In this document: one piece after another, positions 5,954 through 7,903 of the stretch | How positions within the stretch are numbered: the stretch's first letter is position 1 | How the letters are laid out: each line of letters begins with the position of its first letter | Assembly: GCA_030623425.1 (NCBI GenBank) | Contig: JAUXMA010000068.1 | Span: 1-7,903, forward strand | Source: Rhodospirillaceae bacterium | GTDB taxonomy: Bacteria; Pseudomonadota; Alphaproteobacteria; Rhodospirillales; 2-02-FULL-58-16 | Direction of reading: 5' to 3' | Length of the DNA stretch: 7,903 nt | Position numbers and translations under genes: made by a program | The notes under the pieces: model-generated | Told to the model about the DNA's origin: nothing | What the model saw: only the letters and a program-made list of their open reading frames with translations | Databases searched by the model: none

Positions 5954-7525
5954 TCACATGCCCAAGAGCGGCCAGTATATCGACGCCGCCAACAACATGA
6001 TAGTTGTCGATATCAGCACCATTTTCCAGCCAACAACGAGAAAATCCGTCGTTTTCAGATAACCGGACGCATAAACGATGGCGCAAGCCGGGGTTCCGAT
6101 CACCGTCAAGTAAGCAAACGACGAGGAGACGGCGGTAACGAAACCGATGACGACGGGGCTTTCCTCGGCGACGACGGCCATTTTCAGCACGATGGGGCCG
6201 AGCACCGCCACGGCGGCGCCGCTGGACATGGTGTTGGTGACGCCGGTGGTCAAGATCGACACCGCCGCCAACAAGCCAACTCCGTCGCTGGCGCCAAAGG
6301 GAGCCAGCCACGCCAGGAAGCTTTCCGCCACCCACCTGGCGGCGCCCGTTTCCTTCATCTGCAAGCCCAGCGAAATGGCGGCGGCGTAAAGCAGCACCAC
6401 CCCCCAGTTTACACCCGAGTTGATGTCCTCCCAGCGGACCAGGCCGGCAACCAGAAAAGCGGCGGCGCCGAAAATGGCGACCGTCCCCAGGCCAATCTCG
6501 CCGGAGAAGAAAATCCACCCCGCCAGGGTGAGAAAAAATATGCTTATGGCGACCCAGTCGGCGGCCTTCATCGCCCCTTCCTGTTCCACCTGCGCCCTCA
6601 GTTTGACGACGGCGCGGGAAAGATCGCGATATTCCGGCCGGAAGGTGAAGAGAAGGATCATGGTCACGAACGGAAGCTGGATCAGGAATATCGGGTACGC
6701 GAAGACCATCCATTTCAGGTAATCGACAATGAATTTGAAGGTCTCCGGATTGGTGGGATCGTAGAAAAACTCCTTCCAGTATCCGATCATGATGGCGTTG
6801 CGCGCCCCGCCCGAAGGCGTGCCAATGCCCGCGACCGAACAACCGTAGGAAATGGAAAGCAGCACAACCACGGCCAGATTCCGCACCTTTTTCGGGTCGT
6901 CGGAAGTGAGGGTGATCAAGGTGATGCCGACGGGGAGCATCATGGCGGCCACCGTGTGTTCGCCGATGAACGATGCCAGAATGCCGGAAACCACGGAAAT
7001 CCCGAAACAAATACGCGACGTCTTGGTGCCGGTGATGCGAATGATCAACCAAGCGATGCGCTTATCCAGCTTCTGTTTGACCACCGCCACCGCCAGCATC
7101 AGCGATCCCATGATGAACAGCACCGAATCGTTCATCAGACTTCCGGCGACATCCGACGAATCCAGCCCAAGAAGCAAAACCTGCGCGATCACGATCAGCA
7201 AGGCCACCGTCGGTAACGGAACGGGTTCGGTGACGTAAAGGATGATCGCCACCACCGACATGGTCAGGACCACCATGCCCTGCCGGCTCAAGCCTTCCGG
7301 GGGAGGCAGGTTCAACATGCCGGCGCCGACCAGCATGGCGATGAAAAACCATTTCTTTTCCCAGAAAAAATAAAGAATCAATCGGGAACGTAGAGCCACG
7401 GCTTTGCTTAATTCGCCGGCGTGGAACTTTTCCTGCCAATTGTCGAAATGAAACTTTCGCGACAATGTCGATAAATGAATCCCGCCCTTATCGCCGGTAT
7501 TTTGTTTCGAATTTCCCTGGCGCAT
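5954..7525 (-). CDS. SLC13/DASS-type sodium-coupled anion transporter
   Basis: This inner-membrane transporter has about 523 residues and roughly 11-12 hydrophobic segments arranged as two repeats. It belongs to the divalent anion:Na+ symporter group, which moves dicarboxylates, sulfate or related anions. The second repeat has the family signature TGVTNTMSSGAA (TNT at 430-432) and IGTPACAIVYASGY. In the first repeat the usual Ser-Asn-Thr motif is replaced by IGEHTVAAMMLP (188-191 GEHT), followed by GIGTPSGGARNAIMIGY. The substrate cannot be read from sequence. About 50 hydrophilic residues precede the first membrane segment. The start is uncertain: the ATG at 7525 and an in-frame GTG at 7555 both lack a good Shine-Dalgarno. 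It heads the transporter-USP-HAD cluster on the minus strand. Confidence 0.85.
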   Translation of the reverse strand: MRQGNSKQNTGDKGGIHLSTLSRKFHFDNWQEKFHAGELSKAVALRSRLILYFFWEKKWFFIAMLVGAGMLNLPPPEGLSRQGMVVLTMSVVAIILYVTEPVPLPTVALLIVIAQVLLLGLDSSDVAGSLMNDSVLFIMGSLMLAVAVVKQKLDKRIAWLIIRITGTKTSRICFGISVVSGILASFIGEHTVAAMMLPVGITLITLTSDDPKKVRNLAVVVLLSISYGCSVAGIGTPSGGARNAIMIGYWKEFFYDPTNPETFKFIVDYLKWMVFAYPIFLIQLPFVTMILLFTFRPEYRDLSRAVVKLRAQVEQEGAMKAADWVAISIFFLTLAGWIFFSGEIGLGTVAIFGAAAFLVAGLVRWEDINSGVNWGVVLLYAAAISLGLQMKETGAARWVAESFLAWLAPFGASDGVGLLAAVSILTTGVTNTMSSGAAVAVLGPIVLKMAVVAEESPVVIGFVTAVSSSFAYLTVIGTPACAIVYASGYLKTTDFLVVGWKMVLISTTIMLLAASIYWPLLGM

Positions 7526-7716
7526 GTCCGAATCCAGGTGCACGTCCGCAATCACTTGCCGACAACCAAGTAAAAGCCGAGCCTGTCGTCACGGGCAGGA
7601 TCAATATCCCCCCGACCGCCGATAACCGTTGGGCGGCCAATCTAGCGACGAAGAACCCCGCCGCCATCAACGGATGATGGAATCTGACGTGTAAGGTATA
7701 GAGTTTTAAAAATATA

Positions 7717-7845
7717 TTACATTTGCCTGGTCGATATGGAAAAAAATTGCCCTTGGCGCATCATTCCCCGCGCATCGAATCGGATGACGCCGATCTTTTC
7801 GAGTCGTTGCCGGCGGTCAACGCTTGGATGGGAATTTTTTTCCAT
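7717..7845 (-). CDS. Possible 42-residue leader ORF upstream of the SLC13 gene
   Basis: On the minus strand an ATG at 7845, preceded by GGAG five bases upstream (GGAGAACAG-ATG), opens MEKNSHPSVDRRQRLEKIG and continues IRFDARGMMRQGQFF to a TAA. It is basic and hydrophilic, with no family recognised. It lies in the same orientation as the transporter, about 190 bp upstream of its ATG. It could be a small protein, a leader peptide or chance; only the ribosome binding site and position support it. Confidence 0.3.
   Translation of the reverse strand: MEKNSHPSVDRRQRLEKIGVIRFDARGMMRQGQFFSISTRQM
7736..7845. repeat. 13-bp inverted repeat with about 84-bp loop
   Basis: ATGGAAAAAAATT at 7736-7748 is exactly the reverse complement of 7833-7845. 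Homology ends after one mismatch and two more matching bases on the inner side. Each arm starts with ATG reading inward, so each could begin a short ORF. The A/T tract makes chance more likely than for mixed sequence. Confidence 0.5.
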
Positions 7846-7903
7846 CTGTTCTCCGTAACCCTGCTTAAAGAGGCTATCCGAATAACTGTTGGATCGGTGA
7901 AAA

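Larger units (their letters stand above)
7556..7903. other. Region upstream of the transporter without a confirmed gene
   Basis: Apart from the possible 42-codon ORF and the 13-bp inverted repeat, no recognisable gene is seen. An AT-rich block at 7695-7725 could hold a minus-strand promoter: the reverse strand reads TATACC at 7700-7695, but no matching -35 is clear. The plus strand has an open frame from about 7706 to the window end with no plausible start or family resemblance. Confidence 0.4.

Noticed and set aside
4775..7216. An 813-codon open frame on the plus strand
   Set aside because: It lies antisense to the USP and SLC13 genes, which have clear family motifs. Its own translation is rich in His, Asp, Gly and Arg with no domain. 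GC-rich codon bias commonly leaves such antisense frames open.
1..7903. CRISPR arrays, tRNA or rRNA genes
   Set aside because: No regularly spaced repeat set beyond the two 45-bp copies, and no tRNA cloverleaf or rRNA sequence was noticed by eye.

Overview
The window is GC-rich DNA with codon use and gene content typical of an alphaproteobacterium, probably of the Rhodospirillales type. That placement is an inference from the Tat-exported SoxY, the CbbY-type phosphatase and the general style of the genes; no rRNA or other taxonomic marker is present.

Left edge (1-452): two near-identical 45-bp direct repeats (1-45 and 391-435). Between them lies a 330-bp insertion-sequence relic (46-375) with about 21-bp terminal inverted repeats and CTAG on both sides. 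It keeps only the first and last parts of what looks like an IS4-family transposase. The second repeat carries a TATAAT box and sits just ahead of the first operon.

Plus-strand sulfur operon (453-2541): a YeeE/YedE (SoxT/TsuA-like) sulfur-compound permease, then SoxY (Tat signal, carrier cysteine near the C-terminus) and SoxZ, with gaps of 25-27 bp. Together they suggest a periplasmic sulfur-carrier protein paired with a membrane channel for thiosulfate or sulfane sulfur. SoxY ends GGCGV rather than the usual GGCGG. After another 27-bp gap there is a strong Shine-Dalgarno and a 32-codon ORF that looks like the cut-off start of a further exported protein. No soxA, soxX, soxB or soxCD follows.

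Middle (2598-4199): a membrane protein fused to a spermidine-synthase-like methyltransferase fold, on the plus strand. Its 3' end overlaps by 44 bp the end of a convergent gene.

Minus-strand cluster (7525 down to 4156): an SLC13/DASS-type anion transporter, a tandem universal-stress protein 27 bp downstream, and a CbbY-like HAD phosphatase. These are probably co-transcribed in that order. The transporter-USP pairing suggests a nucleotide- or stress-responsive control of anion transport. Upstream of the transporter (7556-7903) there is AT-rich DNA, a 13-bp inverted repeat and a possible 42-codon leader ORF.

The window is mostly recognisable families. The least ordinary parts are the transporter-plus-SoxYZ mini-operon with its variant SoxY tail and truncated follower, and the repeat/IS-relic arrangement at its promoter.
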